Notes: a model not told the origin generated them from the sequence alone. DNA of 64,000 bases from Duganella radicis (GCF_009720825.1 NZ_WNKY01000002.1:273281-337280), one strand, 5' to 3'; positions 52,120-61,653 are shown, counted from the first letter of the stretch. Numbers and translations are program-made.

Positions 52120-53310
52120 TTAGAGATGGGCGGGGACGAGGACTTCGCCGCGCATGATGGGGCGTGCGGTGCGCAGCAGTGCGGCGCGGACCACTTGCCC
52201 GGTTTGGTCGGTTTCCAGTTCGACGCTGAATTCGCCGGTTGGGTGTTCGATGGAGAGCGTCTTTACCGCGCCGGCGGGGACGGCGGCGATGCCGTCGGCG
52301 ATGGCGCCTTCGAGGACGCAGGCGGTGGCGACGGTCACTGCCGCCAGCACGCCGATGGAGTCATGGCAGACGTGCGGGATGAAGCAGCGGGTACTCACCG
52401 CGCCGCCGTCGCGCGGGGGCGCGATCAGGCACATTTTCGGGTAGTTCTTCTTGGTGACGTCGCCAAGGCCCATCAGCGGGCCGGCGGCCAGGCGCAGGGC
52501 TTCGAGGCGGGCGCGCAGGGCGTCGTTGGCGGTCAGCTCGGCGGCGCTTTCGTAGCCAGTGATGCCGAAGGCCGACGCGCGCACCAGCACCATCGGCATG
52601 CCGTTGTCGATCAGCGTGGCATCGACGGCGAATGGCGCGGCGGCGGGCGCGGCAACCGCAGTCAACGCGGAGTCAGTTGCGGTGGGCGGCGGCGCTGGGG
52701 CCGCAGCGGACGGCGTCACGGCGGCGCCCACGTTGATGCGGTCCAGCGTGCGGCCGGTGGGCAGCAGCGAGGGGCACACGGAGCCGGCGGTGTCGAGGAA
52801 GTTGATGCTGATCGGGGCGGCGGCACCGGGTACGCCATCGATGCGGGCCTCGCCGCTGTATTGCAGCTTGCCGCCCGGCGTTTGCACGGTGACGTCGCAC
52901 CGCATGCCGGTATTCAGCGTCAGAATGCGCGCAGTGGTGGCGCCATCGGCGATCGGCAGCAGCCCGCGCTCCAGCGCGAACGGCAGCACCGCCGCCAGCA
53001 TGTTGCCGCAGTTTGGCGTCACGTCGACGGTGTCGTTATTCGGTTGCAGCTGGGCGAACAAAAAATCCAGATCCACGCCCGGCGTCGCGCTGCGGCGGAC
53101 GATGCCCACCTTGCTGGTCAGCGGATGCGCGCCGCCCAGGCCATCGATCTGGCGCGGGTCGGGCGAGCCCATGGCCGCCAGCAGCAAGCGATCGCGTGCC
53201 GCCGTCTCCGCCGGCAGGTCGGACTCCAGGAAGAACGGTCCGCGCGAGGTACCGCCGCGCATCAACATGCAAGGCACGGCGCGCTGGTCGGAGTCTGGTT
53301 GGTGGCTCAT
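52120..53310 (-). CDS. galD: 4-oxalomesaconate tautomerase (PrpF superfamily)
   Basis: This 396-residue PrpF/GalD isomerase would interconvert keto and enol forms of 4-oxalomesaconate. CMLMRGGTSRGPFFLESDLP at the start and VTPNCGNMLAAVLPFALERG (active-site Cys) are characteristic. I chose ATG 53310 (MSHQPDSDQ). It carries an extra Ala/Pro/Thr-rich insert at about residues 194-225, making it longer than the roughly 360 residues I recall for GalD. It heads the minus-strand operon and is divergent from the LysR regulator. It opens the route from gallate ring-cleavage product to the hydratase. Confidence 0.88.
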   Translation of the reverse strand: MSHQPDSDQRAVPCMLMRGGTSRGPFFLESDLPAETAARDRLLLAAMGSPDPRQIDGLGGAHPLTSKVGIVRRSATPGVDLDFLFAQLQPNNDTVDVTPNCGNMLAAVLPFALERGLLPIADGATTARILTLNTGMRCDVTVQTPGGKLQYSGEARIDGVPGAAAPISINFLDTAGSVCPSLLPTGRTLDRINVGAAVTPSAAAPAPPPTATDSALTAVAAPAAAPFAVDATLIDNGMPMVLVRASAFGITGYESAAELTANDALRARLEALRLAAGPLMGLGDVTKKNYPKMCLIAPPRDGGAVSTRCFIPHVCHDSIGVLAAVTVATACVLEGAIADGIAAVPAGAVKTLSIEHPTGEFSVELETDQTGQVVRAALLRTARPIMRGEVLVPAHL

Positions 53311-53429
53311 GGTGAACGGATTGTTAAGAAATGTGAAGCCACAAGTATCCGTGCCAGCACCATTCGCGTGGTTGCGTTGTGCGCCTTGATTTGTTCTAAT
53401 CTGCTTATTGCGGCCCACTTCATCTGCTT

Positions 53430-54635
53430 ATGTTCCTGGTTAGCCTGCGTCACCTTCATGCGTTTAATGCCGTCGCCGCCAGCGGCGGCATCCGCCGCTC
53501 CTCGGAAAGCCTGTACCGCGCCTCCTCGGCCGTGGCGCGCTCGGTCGCCGCACTGGAAGAGAGCCTCGACGCCCAGCTGTTCGAGCGCAAGGGACGCGGC
53601 ATGCTGCTCACCGCCGCCGGCGATGTGGTGCGCAAGCGCGCCGACCGCATCGAGGCCGAGCTGCACGCAGTGCGCGAAGAAGCCGTGCGCCTGCGCGACC
53701 GCAACGGCGCCAAGGTTGGCGGCATCGAGGCGTTGCTGAACGAACGCCGCCTGCAGGCCGCATCGCTGCTGGCGGAAATGCACCACATGCCCAGCGTGGC
53801 GCACGTGATGGGCGTGTCGCAATCGGCCGTCAGCCAGGCCATCGCGCGGCTGGAGGACATGCTGGGACAGCCGCTATTCCTGCGCACCGCGCACGGCATG
53901 GTGCCCACCGACGCCGGCCGCCGCTGGACCGAATCGTTCGAGCGCGTACTGGCAGAACTGCGCCACATCCCGGAAGACATCGCCGCGCTGGCTGGCGTGG
54001 TACTCGGCGTGGTGACCATCGGCGCGCTGCCGCTGGCGCGCTCGCAGCTGCTGCCCGTGGCCATTTCGTCAGTGTTGAAACGCCATCCACAACTGCAAAT
54101 CCGTTCGCTGGAAAGCCCGTATGAAGAACTGACCGCCAGCCTGCTGAGCGGCCGTATCGACTTCATCGTCGGCGCGCAGCGCGCCGGCGTGGGCGATGCC
54201 TTCGAATCGCGCTCGCTGTTCGAGGACAAGGCCGCGCTGGTGGCGCGCGCCGGCCATCCGCTGGCCCGGCGCGCCAGACTGGCGTTGGACGACCTCACCG
54301 GCTATCCATGGGGCCTGTCGCGCAGCGGCACGCCCTTGCGCGAATCGCTGGTGCAGTTCTTTGAACGCCACGGCAAGCAGGCGCCCTCGCCCGCCGTGGA
54401 AACCGGCGACCTGGCGCTGCTGCGCGGGCTGTTGGTGTCGAGCGACATGCTGACCGTGTTGTCGGCCCATCAGCTGCATCATGAAGTTCGCACAGGGCAG
54501 CTGGTGGTGCTGCCGTTTGAAATGCCGGGAATGGAACGCAGCATTGGCGTCACTACCCGCAAGAATGCGCATCTCTCTCCCGGCGCCTACGCGCTGATGG
54601 CCGAGATCGAAGCCTTCAGCAAAAACTGGCGATAA
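53430..54635 (+). CDS. LysR-type regulator with two tandem HTH domains, gallate operon
   Basis: This is a 401-residue regulator. Two LysR-type helix-turn-helix units are readable: residues about 5-65 (LRHLHAFNAVAASGGIRRSS, SSAVARSVAALEESLDAQLF) and about 108-168 (PSVAHVMGVSQSAVSQAIAR, LEDMLGQPLFLRTAHGM). A standard effector domain (about 185-395) follows. Ordinary LysR proteins have one HTH and about 300 residues. It lies between the divergent tautomerase operon and the transporter/dioxygenase operon, so it is the likely gallate-responsive activator of both (GalR-like in role). Confidence 0.9.
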   Translation: MFLVSLRHLHAFNAVAASGGIRRSSESLYRASSAVARSVAALEESLDAQLFERKGRGMLLTAAGDVVRKRADRIEAELHAVREEAVRLRDRNGAKVGGIEALLNERRLQAASLLAEMHHMPSVAHVMGVSQSAVSQAIARLEDMLGQPLFLRTAHGMVPTDAGRRWTESFERVLAELRHIPEDIAALAGVVLGVVTIGALPLARSQLLPVAISSVLKRHPQLQIRSLESPYEELTASLLSGRIDFIVGAQRAGVGDAFESRSLFEDKAALVARAGHPLARRARLALDDLTGYPWGLSRSGTPLRESLVQFFERHGKQAPSPAVETGDLALLRGLLVSSDMLTVLSAHQLHHEVRTGQLVVLPFEMPGMERSIGVTTRKNAHLSPGAYALMAEIEAFSKNWR

Positions 54636-54766
54636 GCAGATTGAAACAGTTCAGCAAGCAATAGCAATACATCTCCTCCTGTCCAAACGTACACTGGTGA
54701 AGCGGTGGCAGTGCAAGCCGCCTTTACATCACTTTACAAAATACTTGGCAGTAGACAGGAGACTTA

Positions 54767-56101
54767 ATGAATATAGGACAAATGCTCGACGTCCGGGCAC
54801 ATATCAACAGCCGGAAGATGAGCGGCTACCAATGGCTGCTGCTGGCCCTGTGCTTCCTGATCGTCGCCACCGACGGCATGGATGTCGCCATCATGGGCTT
54901 CCTTGCACCGGCCATCACCAAGGAGTGGGGCATCTCCCGCGCCGCCTTCGGCGTCGTCATGAGCGCCGCGCCGATCGGCCTGGCCATCGGCGCGATCCTG
55001 GTCGGCCCGATGTCGGACCGCTTCGGCCGCAAAAAACTGCTGATGACTTCCGTCGCATGGTTCGGCACTTTCAGCGTGCTGAGCGCCTTCGCCAGCGACG
55101 TCACCACCCTGTCGCTGCTGCGCTTCCTGACCGGCCTCGGTCTGGGCGCGGCCATGCCGAACACCACTACCCTGCTGTCGGAATACGTGCCTGAGCGTTC
55201 GCGCTCCACGCTGATCGCCATCATGTTCACCGGCTTTAATCTCGGTTCTGCGCTGGTCGGCTTTGGTGCGGCGGCGCTGCTGCCGGACTACGGCTGGCGC
55301 GCGGTGCTGATCGCCGGCGGCGCGATTCCACTGGCCTGCCTGCCCATCTACCTGCTGCTGATTCCTGAATCGGTGCGCTTCCTGGTGGTGCGCAAATTCG
55401 CCGCCGAGCGTATCGGCCGCACCCTGCGCCGCGTGGTCGGCGGCGAGGTCCCTGCCAACGCGCAGTTCACCATCAGCGAACCGCAAGTCACCGGTTCGCA
55501 GCCGGGCAAGGTACTGTTGTCCGCTGCTTATCGCGGCACCACCCTGTCGCTGTGGGGCACCTACTTCATGGGCCTTCTGGTGATCTACCTGCTGAGCGGC
55601 TGGCTGCCGACCATGATCAAGGACGCCGGCCTGCCGATCGAGCGCGCCGCCAACATCACCGCGCTGTTCCAGCTGGGCGGCACCGTTGGCGCGCTGCTGG
55701 TAGGCTACTTCATGGACCGCATCGCACCGAACAAAGTCATCTCGCTGGCCTACATCGGCGGCGCGGCGTTCATCCTGTGCCTGTCGTCGGGCAGCGTGGA
55801 ATCGTCGCTGTTCCCGGTGTTCGTACTGCTGGCGGGCTTCTGCATGAGCGGCGCCCAGACCGGCCTGAATGCCTACGCCCCGTCGTGCTACCCGACCGTG
55901 GTGCGCGCCACTGGCGTCAGCTGGATGCAGGGCATGGGCCGCTTCGGCAGCATCTTCGGCTCCTTCGCCGGCGGCGTGCTGCTGTCGATGGGCTGGGGCT
56001 TCAGCGCGGTGATCGCCATTCTGGCCGGACCGGCCACGCTGGCGGCCATCTTCATCATCATGAATAAATTCGGTCAACGTACCGCCGTAGCAAAAGCATA
56101 G
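54767..56101 (+). CDS. galT: MFS aromatic acid transporter of the gallate operon (GalT-like)
   Basis: This 444-residue AAHS permease has about 12 helices. The helix-one signature is ATDGMDVAIMGFLAPAIT and the loop is GPMSDRFGRKKLLMTSVAWF. The last loop CYPTVVRATGVSWMQGMGRF is also typical. It starts the plus-strand operon transporter-dioxygenase-porin, with nine bases to the dioxygenase, and would import gallate. The 131 bases before it presumably hold the promoter controlled by the double-HTH LysR protein. Confidence 0.9.
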   Translation: MNIGQMLDVRAHINSRKMSGYQWLLLALCFLIVATDGMDVAIMGFLAPAITKEWGISRAAFGVVMSAAPIGLAIGAILVGPMSDRFGRKKLLMTSVAWFGTFSVLSAFASDVTTLSLLRFLTGLGLGAAMPNTTTLLSEYVPERSRSTLIAIMFTGFNLGSALVGFGAAALLPDYGWRAVLIAGGAIPLACLPIYLLLIPESVRFLVVRKFAAERIGRTLRRVVGGEVPANAQFTISEPQVTGSQPGKVLLSAAYRGTTLSLWGTYFMGLLVIYLLSGWLPTMIKDAGLPIERAANITALFQLGGTVGALLVGYFMDRIAPNKVISLAYIGGAAFILCLSSGSVESSLFPVFVLLAGFCMSGAQTGLNAYAPSCYPTVVRATGVSWMQGMGRFGSIFGSFAGGVLLSMGWGFSAVIAILAGPATLAAIFIIMNKFGQRTAVAKA

Positions 56102-56109
56102 GAATCATC

Positions 56110-57393
56110 ATGGCTAACATCATCGGCGCCATCGCCTCTTCCCACACCCCGACCATCGGCTTCGCGCTGGACGCCAACAAACAGCAAGACGCTGCTTGGG
56201 CGCCCATCTTCAAGGCTTATGAGCCGGTGCAGCAATGGCTGGCGGAGAAAAAGCCCGACGTCATGCTGGTCATCTACAACGATCACGTGACCTCGTTCTT
56301 CTTCGACCACTACTCGGCGTTCTCGCTGGGGATTGGTGAGAGCTATCAGCCGGCCGATGAAGGCGGCGGCGCGCGCAATCTGCCGCCGGTCGCCGGACAT
56401 GCCGGTCTGGCGCGCCACATCGGCCAGTCGCTGATGGCGGACGAATTCGACATGTCCTTTTTCCAGGAGAAGGGCCTGGACCACGGCTGCTTCTCGCCGC
56501 TGTCCATCCTGTGGCCGCATGAGCGGGAATGGCCGGGCAAGATCGTGCCGCTGCAAATCGGCGTGCTGCAATTTCCGGTGCCGTCGGCCCGCCGCTGCTT
56601 CAAGCTAGGGCAAGGCCTGCGCCGCGCCATCGAAAGCTATCCGGAAGACCTGAACGTGGTGCTGGTGGCCACCGGCGGCCTGTCGCACCAGGTGCACGGC
56701 GAGCGCGCGGGCTTCAACAACACGCCGTGGGACCACCAGTTCCTCGACCTGTTCGAAAACGATCCGGAAACGCTGCTCAACATGACCCACGCCGATTTCG
56801 CCCGCCTGGGCGGCTGGGAAAGCGCGGAAGTGGTGATGTGGATGGCCATGCGCGGCGCCATGTCGGGCAACCTGAAATGCGTGCACCGCGAGTACTACCT
56901 GCCGTCGATGACCGGCATCGCCGTGGCGTTGTACGAAAACGCCGCATCGACCGACAAGTCGCTCAGCGCCGCCGCCATCGAAGCGCACCGTGCCCACATG
57001 GCGCACCAGACCAAGGGTGCGGAAGAACTGCCGGGTACCTATCCGTTCACGCTGGAGACCAGCGTGCGCGCCTACCGCATCAACAAGTATCTGCACCAGT
57101 TGGTCAAGCCGGAATTCCGCGTGCAGTTCAAGGAAGCGCCGGAAGCGACCTACGACGCCGCCGGCCTCACGCCCGAAGAACGCGACCTGATCACGCGCCG
57201 CGACTGGCGCGGCATGATCCAGTACGGCGTGATCTTCTTCCTGCTGGAGAAGCTGGGCGCCGTGGTGGGCGTATCCAATCTGCACATCTACGCCGCCATG
57301 CGCGGGCAGTCACTGGAAGATTTCCAGAAGACCCGCAACGCGCCGGGCGCGCTGTACTCGGTCGGCTCCACCGCCGTCTGGGACAAAAAATAA
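56110..57393 (+). CDS. galA: Gallate dioxygenase (fused LigB-LigA type)
   Basis: This 427-residue ring-cleaving dioxygenase opens gallate to 4-oxalomesaconate, so it is a type II extradiol enzyme. The LigB-like part (1-280) has iron ligands His12 (IGAIASSHTP) and His59 (IYNDHV), a Glu at about 237-240 (GGWESAEVVMW), and His193 in GGLSHQVHG. The C-terminal part (about 310-427, LVKPEFRVQFKEAPEATYD) is the LigA-like small-subunit domain fused on. Such fusion separates gallate dioxygenases (GalA/DesB) from two-subunit protocatechuate 4,5-dioxygenase. It is in operon with the transporter and porin. Confidence 0.93.
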   Translation: MANIIGAIASSHTPTIGFALDANKQQDAAWAPIFKAYEPVQQWLAEKKPDVMLVIYNDHVTSFFFDHYSAFSLGIGESYQPADEGGGARNLPPVAGHAGLARHIGQSLMADEFDMSFFQEKGLDHGCFSPLSILWPHEREWPGKIVPLQIGVLQFPVPSARRCFKLGQGLRRAIESYPEDLNVVLVATGGLSHQVHGERAGFNNTPWDHQFLDLFENDPETLLNMTHADFARLGGWESAEVVMWMAMRGAMSGNLKCVHREYYLPSMTGIAVALYENAASTDKSLSAAAIEAHRAHMAHQTKGAEELPGTYPFTLETSVRAYRINKYLHQLVKPEFRVQFKEAPEATYDAAGLTPEERDLITRRDWRGMIQYGVIFFLLEKLGAVVGVSNLHIYAAMRGQSLEDFQKTRNAPGALYSVGSTAVWDKK

Positions 57394-57413
57394 ACTCAAA
57401 CCAGGAGACTTAA

Positions 57414-58499
57414 ATGAAGAAAACCCTCTATGCCGCCATGGCGGCAGCCCTGACCGTGGGCGCCGCCCACGCGCAAAGCAACGTCACCATGTACGGCATC
57501 ATCGACGCCGCCGTGGAAACCTACACCAACGCCGATGCCGCCGGCAACAGCGTGACCCGCATGCCGAGCCTGGGCGGCGGCATGTTCCCTTCGCGCCTCG
57601 GCTTCCGTGGCACGGAGGATCTGGGCGACGGCCTGAAAGCCATCTTCCAGCTGGAGAACGGCTTCGCGCCGGACACCGGCACCCAAGGCCAGAACCGCCT
57701 GTTCGGCCGCCAGGCCTGGGTGGGCCTGCAAGGCAAGTGGGGCCAGCTGACGCTGGGCCGCAACTACAACATGCTGAATATCTCGACCTATGACGTGGAC
57801 ATCATCGGCCCGTCGCAATACGGTCTGGGTTCGCTGGACAGCTTCATTCCGAATGGCCGCAGCGACAACTCGGTCGCCTATCGCGGCACCTTCAGCGGCG
57901 TGACCGTCGGCGCCACCTATAGTCTGGGCCGCGACACCTCCACCGCCGGCGGCCCGGCCGGGACCAGCTGCGCCGGCGAAAGCGCCACCGACGCCGTGGC
58001 CTGCCGCGAGTGGTCCGCCCTGCTGCGCTACGACGGCAACGGCTACTCGCTGATCAGCGCCTTTGACCGCATCTATGGCGGCACCGGCGCGGCCAATGGC
58101 CTGAACAGCAGCAGCAAGACCGACAGCCGCGCCCACGTCGCGGCCTTCATCAAGCAGAATGACTGGAAGGTCGGCCTGGGCGTCATCACCCGCAACAACG
58201 AGGGTTCCACCACGCAGCCGCGCAGCAATCTGGTGTACCTGGGCGCCGCCTACAACGTGACGCCATTCTTCACCATCGACGGCCAGATCGCCAGGCTGGA
58301 TTACCGCGCTACCAACAACGACACCTCGCAGTTCCTGGTGCGCGGCGTGTACAACCTGTCCAAGCGCAGCGCGTGGTACGTGGCGGCTGGCCGCATCAGC
58401 AACGACGGCACGGCGGCGCTGGCACTCAGCGCCGGCGGCTCGGTCGGCGCCGGCATGAGCCAGACTGGCCTCATCACCGGTGTCAAGCACTCGTTCTGA
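57414..58499 (+). CDS. Gram-negative porin of the gallate operon
   Basis: This 361-residue betaproteobacterial porin has a signal peptide (MKKTLYAAMAAALTVGAAHA), then QSNVTMYGIIDAAVETYTNA, the motif GFRGTEDLGDGLKAIFQLEN and a C-terminal HSF. It is a close paralogue of the porin at 31940-33031; the two share the strand-1, constriction and Cys-containing loop segments. It follows galA by 20 bases with AGGAG at its start, so outer-membrane passage of gallate is its likely role. It ends two bases before the convergent SIP gene. Confidence 0.9.
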   Translation: MKKTLYAAMAAALTVGAAHAQSNVTMYGIIDAAVETYTNADAAGNSVTRMPSLGGGMFPSRLGFRGTEDLGDGLKAIFQLENGFAPDTGTQGQNRLFGRQAWVGLQGKWGQLTLGRNYNMLNISTYDVDIIGPSQYGLGSLDSFIPNGRSDNSVAYRGTFSGVTVGATYSLGRDTSTAGGPAGTSCAGESATDAVACREWSALLRYDGNGYSLISAFDRIYGGTGAANGLNSSSKTDSRAHVAAFIKQNDWKVGLGVITRNNEGSTTQPRSNLVYLGAAYNVTPFFTIDGQIARLDYRATNNDTSQFLVRGVYNLSKRSAWYVAAGRISNDGTAALALSAGGSVGAGMSQTGLITGVKHSF

Positions 58500-58501
58500 T
58501 C

Positions 58502-59206
58502 TTACAGATCCTCGTGGTGGCCGGAAGCGCCCTGCTTCCAGTACGCCGAGATGCGGGCCGCCTCGCGCGGGTGGCCCTTGTCGACAAACACGGCGTCGCG
58601 CACCTGCGCGGCCACCGACGCTTCCCCCGCAAACCAGAAGAAGCCTTCGCCCGCCGGCAGCGCCAGCGCGCGGATCGCGGCCAGCAGCGCCGCGCTGTCG
58701 GCGTAGCGTTGCAGTTGCACCTGCGCGGCACTGTCGAAGCTCAGCGCCGCCGCCTCCTCGCCTGACACCAACACCTGTACTTTGGCGTCCGCCGGCAGTT
58801 CTTCCAGGCGGCGGCGGATGGCCGGCAGCGCGGTCGCATCGCCGGCCAGCACGTGCCATGCATAGTCCATCGGGATGATCATCGAGCCGCGCGGGCCGCC
58901 GAATACCGCGATCTGGCCAGGCGTGGCCTGGCGCGCCCAGTCGGAGGCCGCGCCGGTGGCGTGCAAGGCGAATTCCACCACCAGTTCGCACGTTTCGTTG
59001 TTGTAGCTGCGCGGCGTGAAATCGCGCCGGTCCTCGTCGCTGATCAGGAATTTCACGTGGTCGTCATAGGAAGCCGAAACGAAATCGTGTAAGGTCTCGC
59101 CTTTGAATGTTACGCTGACGTAGTTCGGAGCCAGATGCCGCACCTTCACCACTTCCAGTTCTCGCCGTTTGAGTTCGTGTCTTACGCGTTGAATGCGATT
59201 TGCCAT
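58502..59206 (-). CDS. Siderophore-interacting protein (FAD-linked ferric reductase family)
   Basis: This flavin reductase of the SIP/ViuB family has about 234 residues and would release iron from imported ferric siderophores in the cytoplasm using NAD(P)H. VTFKGETLHDFVSASYDDHV, RSYNNETCELVVEFALH (FAD site) and the C-terminal FWFAGEASVAAQVRDAVF are family features. ATG 59206 (MANRIQRV) is chosen; an ATG one codon upstream is equivalent. It is divergent from a MarR gene, with a palindrome in the 32-base gap. No siderophore synthesis gene is visible nearby. Confidence 0.88.
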   Translation of the reverse strand: MANRIQRVRHELKRRELEVVKVRHLAPNYVSVTFKGETLHDFVSASYDDHVKFLISDEDRRDFTPRSYNNETCELVVEFALHATGAASDWARQATPGQIAVFGGPRGSMIIPMDYAWHVLAGDATALPAIRRRLEELPADAKVQVLVSGEEAAALSFDSAAQVQLQRYADSAALLAAIRALALPAGEGFFWFAGEASVAAQVRDAVFVDKGHPREAARISAYWKQGASGHHEDL

Positions 59207-59223
59207 CATCTGCCCCATAGTTG

Positions 59224-59240
59224 ATAATGTCACCTATTAT
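59224..59240. promoter_or_regulatory. Possible MarR operator between SIP and marR genes
   Basis: ATAAT and ATTAT form a five-base inverted repeat around seven bases in the very short divergent gap. It overlaps the marR start, where binding would repress both genes. The short arms make this tentative. Confidence 0.4.
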
Positions 59241-59691
59241 GACCAAACAAGTTAATAAAGTCAACCAATCGGAACAGGTGTTCGATGCCATCCATTCAGT
59301 GATGCACTTGTACCGGGCGCGCCAGCTGCGTGGTTTGCGCGATACGCCACATGAGCTGACCCATATGGAATACAAGGCCATGGGCTTTTTCGCGCGCCGT
59401 CCCGGCGCCACGCAGGGCGACCTGGTGGCGCATTCGGGACGCGACAAGGCGCAGCTGGCACGCCTGCTCAAGGGCTTGCGCGACAAGGGCATGCTGGATG
59501 CCGAAGCCGACGCCGATGACCGCCGCATTACGCGCCTGACGCTCAGCGCCGAGGGCCGGCGTATCTTCGACAGCCTGCACGATCTGGGTGTGCAGGCGTC
59601 CGGCGCGGCGGTGGCCGGCATGAGCGCCGATCAGCTGGCGCAGTTGCAGGCCCTGTTGCAGCAGATCCGTACCAATCTCGAAACCGATTAA
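59239..59691 (+). CDS. MarR family regulator
   Basis: This winged-helix regulator has about 150 residues. The N-terminal dimer helix (SEQVFDAIHSVMHLYRARQL) is followed by the HTH (GATQGDLVAHSGRDKAQLAR) and wing (DADDRRITRLTLSAEGRRIF). I start at ATG 59239 (MTKQVNKV); the earlier in-frame ATGs lie inside the putative operator. Divergence from the siderophore-interacting protein gene suggests it controls that gene; iron or flavin stress is a guess. It overlaps the convergent GH2 gene by four bases. Confidence 0.87.
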   Translation: MTKQVNKVNQSEQVFDAIHSVMHLYRARQLRGLRDTPHELTHMEYKAMGFFARRPGATQGDLVAHSGRDKAQLARLLKGLRDKGMLDAEADADDRRITRLTLSAEGRRIFDSLHDLGVQASGAAVAGMSADQLAQLQALLQQIRTNLETD

Positions 59692-61448
59692 ACCGGCACG
59701 TTGCGCGTGGCGGCGCTGATCTGCTCCAGCGGTACCTTGGGCGAGCGGTCGGCGTTCAGCAGGCCGTTGGTTTCCTGGAAGGTGTCGGCAAACTGCGTGT
59801 AGCAGAAACCGCTGAACATCACGGTCTCGTTCACCACATGCAGCAAGGCGCGGTAGCGTTCCAGATAGGTCGCCGCATCGCCGGCGCGCGAATAGCCCCA
59901 GGTATGCCCTTCCGGCGCGTTCGGATCGTAGGCGATGCCGCCGAACTCCGTCAGCACGATCGGCTGGCCGCGATGCGGGAAACCGTCCAGCGTCAATATG
60001 CGCCCGCCCGGACGGCGCTGATCGAACAGCTGCCGCACCGGATCGTTGACCGCGTAGCGCGCGCCCAGCTTTTCCGGATCGCCGTCGTAATCGTGGATGC
60101 CGAGGATGTCGGTGGCCGAGGCCTCCCAGCCATCGTTGCCGATCACCGGCCGGGTGCCGTCCAGCATGCGCGTCAGGTGGTACAAGGCTTCAACCGCGTT
60201 GCGGTGCGCTTGGGTCGAGGTCAGGTTCGGCACCCCCCACGACTCGTTGAACGGCACCCACACGATCACGCACGGATGGCTGTAATCGCGCTCGATCACC
60301 TCGGTCCACTCCTTCACCAGCCGCGTCATCGAGCGCGCGCCGAAGGCATAGGCCGACGGCATCTCGCCCCACACCAGTAAGCCCAGCCTGTCGGCCCAGT
60401 ACAGATAGCGCGGGTCTTCCACCTTCTGGTGCTTGCGCACACCGTTGAAGCCCATGGCCTTGGCCAGTTCCACGTCGCGCCGCAGCGCCTCGTCGGACGG
60501 CGCCGTCATCAGCGACTCCGGCCAGTAGCCCTGGTCCAGCACCAGCCTCAGATGGTACGGCCGGCCATTGAGCATGAAGCGGTCGCGGTTGATGGCCACC
60601 GAACGCAAGGCCGTGTAGGAGCACACGCGGTCGACCACCTCGTCGCCGTGGTACAGCGTCAGTTCCGCGTCCAGCAGGGTCGGACGCTCGGGGCTCCACA
60701 GCAGATCGTTGCGCGAATCGTCGATGCCGGGATCGGACAGCACGATCTTGCGGTTGGCCTCCTGCCCCACCAGCAGATAGCGGTCGGCCGCCAGCAGTAC
60801 CCCGTTGTGCAGCAAACGCACCTGCACCGACAGTTGCTGGTCGATGTCGCCGCCGGCCAGCACCTCGCAGCCGATTTCAAAATTGTCAAACATCGGCGTC
60901 CAGCGCAGCGAGGCGATATAGGTGGCCGGCAATGGCTCCAGCCACACCGTCTGCCAGATGCCGGTGGTGCGCGGATACCAGATCGAGTGCGGCTCCAGCT
61001 GCCAATCCTGCTTGCCGCGCGGCTTGGCCAGGTCGCTCGGATCATCCTCGGCCCGCACCACCAGCGTTTGCCGCTGCCCCTCGTTGAGCGCGGCGGTGAT
61101 ATCGGCGCGGAACGGCGTATGGCCGCCCTCGTGCTCGGCCACCAGCACGCCGTTGACCCACACGCTGGCGCGGTAGTCGACCGCGCCGAAGTGCAGCATG
61201 GTGCGCGCGCTACGGGTTTCAAGCGTGAACTCGCAGCGATACCAGCAGATGGTGTGGAAGCCGGTATCGCCGATACCGCTGAGCTGCGTCTCCGGCGCAT
61301 ACGGCACCTCGATGCGCTTGTCCCAGGCGATATCGTCGCCCGGATGACGGTAGCGGCGCGCGTCGTCGAAGGTGAAATCCCAGGTGCCGTTAAGGCACTG
61401 CCAGGCGTCGCGCTGCAATTGCGGACGCGGGTACTCGAATTGGCTCAT
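59688..61448 (-). CDS. Glycoside hydrolase family 2 enzyme
   Basis: This 586-residue GH2 protein has the family order: sugar-binding jelly roll (1-170), immunoglobulin-like domain (175-275) and TIM barrel (280-586). The general acid/base Glu is at about 402 (VPFNESWGVPNL) and the nucleophile Glu at about 502 (IVLTEFGGIAYD). There is no signal peptide from ATG 61448 (MSQFEYPRPQLQ), so it acts in the cytoplasm. Substrate could be a beta-galactoside, -mannoside or -glucuronide. It is divergent from the hydrolase-glycosyltransferase gene across about 200 bases, suggesting a shared glycan pathway. Confidence 0.9.
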   Translation of the reverse strand: MSQFEYPRPQLQRDAWQCLNGTWDFTFDDARRYRHPGDDIAWDKRIEVPYAPETQLSGIGDTGFHTICWYRCEFTLETRSARTMLHFGAVDYRASVWVNGVLVAEHEGGHTPFRADITAALNEGQRQTLVVRAEDDPSDLAKPRGKQDWQLEPHSIWYPRTTGIWQTVWLEPLPATYIASLRWTPMFDNFEIGCEVLAGGDIDQQLSVQVRLLHNGVLLAADRYLLVGQEANRKIVLSDPGIDDSRNDLLWSPERPTLLDAELTLYHGDEVVDRVCSYTALRSVAINRDRFMLNGRPYHLRLVLDQGYWPESLMTAPSDEALRRDVELAKAMGFNGVRKHQKVEDPRYLYWADRLGLLVWGEMPSAYAFGARSMTRLVKEWTEVIERDYSHPCVIVWVPFNESWGVPNLTSTQAHRNAVEALYHLTRMLDGTRPVIGNDGWEASATDILGIHDYDGDPEKLGARYAVNDPVRQLFDQRRPGGRILTLDGFPHRGQPIVLTEFGGIAYDPNAPEGHTWGYSRAGDAATYLERYRALLHVVNETVMFSGFCYTQFADTFQETNGLLNADRSPKVPLEQISAATRNVPV

Positions 61449-61653
61449 GCTAGTCCTCGCACACGAATGTCGATGACTGCTCATCGTAGCAACCTTGAGC
61501 GCAAACGCAGGTTTGCATCGTTCAATTCCGCGCGGAAAACTGTGGCGCGCTTGCTAGGATGGATTCACAGTTCCGGTTGGTTTGGCACAGCGCGCCAGCA
61601 ATTCCAACCACATGGCGATTCCGTTGCGCGCAACCACTCAAGGACCGATTGCC

